A stretch of 26,028 nt of DNA from UBA1038 sp964481445 (GTDB taxonomy: Bacteria > Bacillota > Clostridia > Christensenellales > Aristaeellaceae). Location of the stretch: positions 1-26,028 of the forward strand of contig CAYZTQ010000022.1 of NCBI GenBank assembly GCA_964481445.1, written 5' to 3'. The position numbers and the translations under genes are program-made. The notes below the pieces were generated by a model that was not told where the DNA came from, did no database searches, and saw only the letters and a program-made list of their open reading frames with translations. Shown piece by piece: positions 23,682 through 26,028 of this stretch. The first letter of the stretch is position 1, and each line of letters opens with the position of its first letter.

Positions 23682-25079
23682 ATGGAACTGCTGCAGGTAA
23701 ACAGTCTTGAGGAAATGGGGCTCAGCAGCCTCGCGCTGGAAGACTTTATCAGAATCTACAAGAAGCGGGGCTTCGCCACCGTCACGCTGGTGCGGGACGG
23801 CAAGCGCTTCACTCTGAACAGCAGGCCCTACCACGAGGATACGCCCTTCGTGCTGTTTTCACTGTCCAAATCCTTTACCTCGATGGCGGCGGGCTTCGCC
23901 GTGGCGGAGGGCAGGATTGCGTGGAACAGCCGCCTGACCGAGGCGCTGAAGGACGACCTGCCCGAACAATACGATGCTCAGCTCGATCAGGTCACCCTGC
24001 ATCATCTGCTCACGATGTCCTCCGGCCTCGACCCCAAAAGCGACGGGCTTGAGATCCGCCGCAGCGACAACATCGCCAGAGAAATCATGGGCTTTCCGCT
24101 GGTGCAGAAGCCCGGAAAGGTATTCCATTACAACAGCATGGGCACCTATCTGGCCGGGCGCATGGTGCAAAAGGCGGTCGGGCAGTCGCTGCGCGACTAT
24201 CTGACCCCCCGGCTGTTTGACAGGATCGGCATCCCGCGCCGCCGCTGGAACAGCTGCCCCATGGGCTACAACATGGCGGGCTTCGGCTTTCACCTGAGCA
24301 ATCTGGATATCGCAAAGGCCGCGCAACTGCTTTTGAACGAGGGCTTCGAGGGGGGAGAGCGCGTACTGCCCGAGGGCTACCTTGAGCGCGCCAGCAAAAA
24401 GCATATCGCAAACGGCGACCCCGCGACGGGCGACGACTGGGCGCAGGGTTACGGCTATCAGTTCTGGCGCTGCCGCTTCGGCCGTTACCGCGGCGACGGC
24501 ATGTTTGGACAGATCATGATGATTGACAGAAAGCACAACCTTGCCGTCGCGGCCACCGCTTCCGCCCCCGCGATGAACAAGGAGATGGACGCCCTGCACG
24601 CGCTGATGGACCAGGCCCTCAGCCTGCCGCCCGCCGATAGAAAGCGCCTCGAGGGCATTCTGAAGCAGGCCAAAAACCTTTCCCGCCGTATGCCGCCCGA
24701 TGACGGGGGCAGCGTGCTGCCTCTGCACGGCAGCTATCTGGACGGCAAGGGCCTGGCCCTGCGGCTTGAGGTGATGGACGAAAACAATATCCGCCTGTTC
24801 TACCGCGCGCCGGGCGAAAAACTGTCTGCCTGCTTTGATCTGGGGCGCAAAAAGCCGACCCGGGGCGAAGTGACCACCCCGATGCCCGGGGAAGGCAACC
24901 TGCCCTACCTCGGCGCTTTCGGCATGCGGCAGGGCAGCCTGCGCCTCCGCGTTCTCTTCCCCAGCGCGCCCTTTGTGCTGGATATCCGGCTCAGCCCCAC
25001 AAAGGACGGCCTTGAAGGCCGGGCCGAGGCGCGGGGCTTCTGGCAGGGCAGGCTGAAGCTGGCAAAGCAGCGTCTGTAA
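23682..25079 (+). CDS. Beta-lactamase-fold serine hydrolase (class C / S12 family)
   Basis: The 465-residue protein has no signal peptide, so it is probably an intracellular esterase or peptidase and not an antibiotic-resistance enzyme. The catalytic S60-x-x-K63 is in LFSLSKSFTS. The second motif reads YNS (HYNSMGTYLAG) in place of Y-x-N. GDGMFGQ probably replaces the third motif. About 130 C-terminal residues form a separate beta-rich tail. AAGGAG overlaps the end of the amylase gene; the ATG at 23682 has a 7-base spacing, while the adjacent ATG at 23679 has 4, so either may be used. It is the third gene of the operon and ends before a perfect hairpin. Confidence 0.87.
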   Translation: MELLQVNSLEEMGLSSLALEDFIRIYKKRGFATVTLVRDGKRFTLNSRPYHEDTPFVLFSLSKSFTSMAAGFAVAEGRIAWNSRLTEALKDDLPEQYDAQLDQVTLHHLLTMSSGLDPKSDGLEIRRSDNIAREIMGFPLVQKPGKVFHYNSMGTYLAGRMVQKAVGQSLRDYLTPRLFDRIGIPRRRWNSCPMGYNMAGFGFHLSNLDIAKAAQLLLNEGFEGGERVLPEGYLERASKKHIANGDPATGDDWAQGYGYQFWRCRFGRYRGDGMFGQIMMIDRKHNLAVAATASAPAMNKEMDALHALMDQALSLPPADRKRLEGILKQAKNLSRRMPPDDGGSVLPLHGSYLDGKGLALRLEVMDENNIRLFYRAPGEKLSACFDLGRKKPTRGEVTTPMPGEGNLPYLGAFGMRQGSLRLRVLFPSAPFVLDIRLSPTKDGLEGRAEARGFWQGRLKLAKQRL

Positions 25080-25115
25080 GCAGTCCAGAAGGAACGATAG
25101 GGGGCGGACACAGTC

Positions 25116-25145
25116 TTGGGGGATTTCTTTCAAGAAATCCCCCAA
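25116..25145 (+). terminator. Perfect 14-bp hairpin after the serine hydrolase gene
   Basis: TTGGGGGATTTCTT (25116-25129) pairs perfectly with AAGAAATCCCCCAA (25132-25145) around a 2-base turn. No T-run follows, so it may act as a terminator, an mRNA end stabiliser or a repeat. It lies at the point where base composition changes. Confidence 0.6.
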
Positions 25146-25308
25146 ACCATAAAGAACTTTATTAGGATATATCATCAAACGAATAGATTTTGTTGACTTA
25201 TTCGGCTGGATGGACTCGACCATAGTATATTGGGTTGCACTGAAAATATTAATGTTACCTATTTGGTAAAAATAAACTTTTTCGGCTTATGTAAAGTGAG
25301 GGAAGCAA
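25146..25308. other. AT-rich intergenic leader of the CPBP gene
   Basis: Non-coding AT-rich stretch, unlike the left side. It contains a dyad TTACC/GGTAA (25255-25259 and 25265-25269) and TTGACT at 25193 or TTGCAC at 25235 as possible -35 elements, but no well-spaced -10. A GAGGGA ribosome site ends it. Confidence 0.4.
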
Positions 25309-26028
25309 ATGAAAAAGCATTATATTAATTATTTCATTATCGTTTTACTTTGTTCCATCCCTTTTTATGCCCTCAATTGGCTGTATACTTCACCGGTGTT
25401 TCTAAATTTGCCTTTAAGTTTTCTCATGATAGTTGTTCCCTGTTTAGTAGCAGGATATAAGATTTATCAAAATGATGGCAAAGATGGGATAATAAAATGG
25501 CTGACATCATCATGGGATATTCACAAAGTAAAGCACTCATTTTTTTTACTGATGGCTTTTTTAATTATGCCATTGATATTTACAGCGGCTTCCTACTTTC
25601 ATAATGGTTCTTTTCATTTTTTGCAGATTTTTCAAAATCCGCTGTTTCCAAGTTTACTTACCTTTCTGGCTTTTTATTTGGGGGCAATTTTTGAAGAGTT
25701 GGGCTGGACAAGCTATGCGACACCTCTTATACAAAAGCGATTGGGTATCTTTAAAGCAGGCTTGCTGATTGGCTTTTTTTGGGGAGCATGGCATATCTTG
25801 CCGTATTTTTCTCAAGGAAGAAGTTTTATAGATATAATCGCATTAATTCTGTGTACGATTTCTTATCGAATTATCATGGGATACCTTTACGCTTATTCCG
25901 GTCAAGCCACCATAACAGGCATTCTCTTTCATACGATGATTAATTTCTATCCTGAAATTTTGCCACACGGTTACGATTCTTTCAACTTTATATCAGTTGC
26001 TATTTTGTCATGGATAATAGCGGGAGTA
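25309..26028 (+). CDS. CPBP family intramembrane metalloprotease (CAAX/Abi type), partial at window edge
   Basis: 240 codons are open from ATG 25309 to the window end without a stop, so the C terminus is missing. The hydrophobic multi-helix protein carries the three CPBP motifs: FEELGWTSY (paired glutamates), FFWGAWHILPYF and LFHTMIN (histidines and Asn), which form the metal site of this membrane protease family. Family members process prenylated proteins or bacteriocin-related peptides, or confer self-immunity. GAGGGA lies 5 bases before the start. Codon use is AT-rich (TTT, ATT, TTA), sharply different from every other gene here, which indicates recent acquisition from a low-GC Firmicute. 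Its substrate is unknown. Confidence 0.9.
   Translation, partial: MKKHYINYFIIVLLCSIPFYALNWLYTSPVFLNLPLSFLMIVVPCLVAGYKIYQNDGKDGIIKWLTSSWDIHKVKHSFFLLMAFLIMPLIFTAASYFHNGSFHFLQIFQNPLFPSLLTFLAFYLGAIFEELGWTSYATPLIQKRLGIFKAGLLIGFFWGAWHILPYFSQGRSFIDIIALILCTISYRIIMGYLYAYSGQATITGILFHTMINFYPEILPHGYDSFNFISVAILSWIIAGV

Noticed and set aside
23679..25079. Antibiotic-resistance beta-lactamase
   Set aside because: There is no signal peptide and the second and third active-site motifs are altered; the fold is widespread in esterases and peptidases.
1..26028. CRISPR array, tRNA, rRNA or riboswitch
   Set aside because: I looked for spaced direct repeats, cloverleaf-like stems and known aptamer signatures in the intergenic gaps and saw none that I can support.

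Overview
The window looks like a chromosomal segment of a GC-rich (by eye about 60% G+C) anaerobic Firmicute of the class Clostridia. The evidence is AGGAGG-type ribosome binding sites, GTG and TTG starts, a YesM/YesN-type two-component pair, a desulfoferrodoxin/rubredoxin operon typical of strict anaerobes, DegV, and an Opp-type importer. I cannot name a genus. No rRNA, tRNA, CRISPR array or transposase gene is visible.

Left part (1-9.6 kb). A GH172/DUF2961 glycosidase gene with a near-perfect sigma-A promoter lies on the + strand and ends in a strong hairpin. Converging on it from the right is a long minus-strand operon in the order oppA-like binding protein, two permeases and two ATPases. 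It is followed, with translational coupling, by an exported two-domain thioredoxin-like protein, a small unknown protein and a thioredoxin-CcdA/DsbD-like membrane protein. The binding protein is exported and has ten cysteines, so an uptake system with its own disulfide-management tail is plausible. A 160-bp foldback (MITE-like) element sits between the two ATPase genes and supplies the last codons and stop of the first one.

Middle (9.6-17.4 kb). Divergent from oppA is a + strand regulatory cluster: a cupin/AraC regulator, then a YesN-type response regulator, a YesM-type sensor kinase broken by one extra C in a C7 run, and two exported periplasmic-binding-protein-like proteins, the second MglB-like with a calcium loop. 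No permease accompanies these two, so they are probably sugar-sensing co-receptors of the kinase, comparable to XylFII-LytS in clostridia. A bidirectional terminator separates this cluster from a convergent PAS-GGDEF gene.

Right part (17.4-26 kb). Minus strand: rubredoxin and desulfoferrodoxin (own promoter and terminator), preceded by a DegV / Gfo-Idh-MocA oxidoreductase / amidohydrolase operon. Plus strand: a cyclodeaminase-like (FchA family) gene, a cytoplasmic GH13 alpha-amylase and a beta-lactamase-fold serine hydrolase behind one clear promoter, closed by a perfect 14-bp hairpin. Beyond that hairpin the base composition drops sharply to AT-rich, and a CPBP (CAAX/Abi-type) membrane protease gene begins and runs off the window. 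That end looks like acquired DNA.
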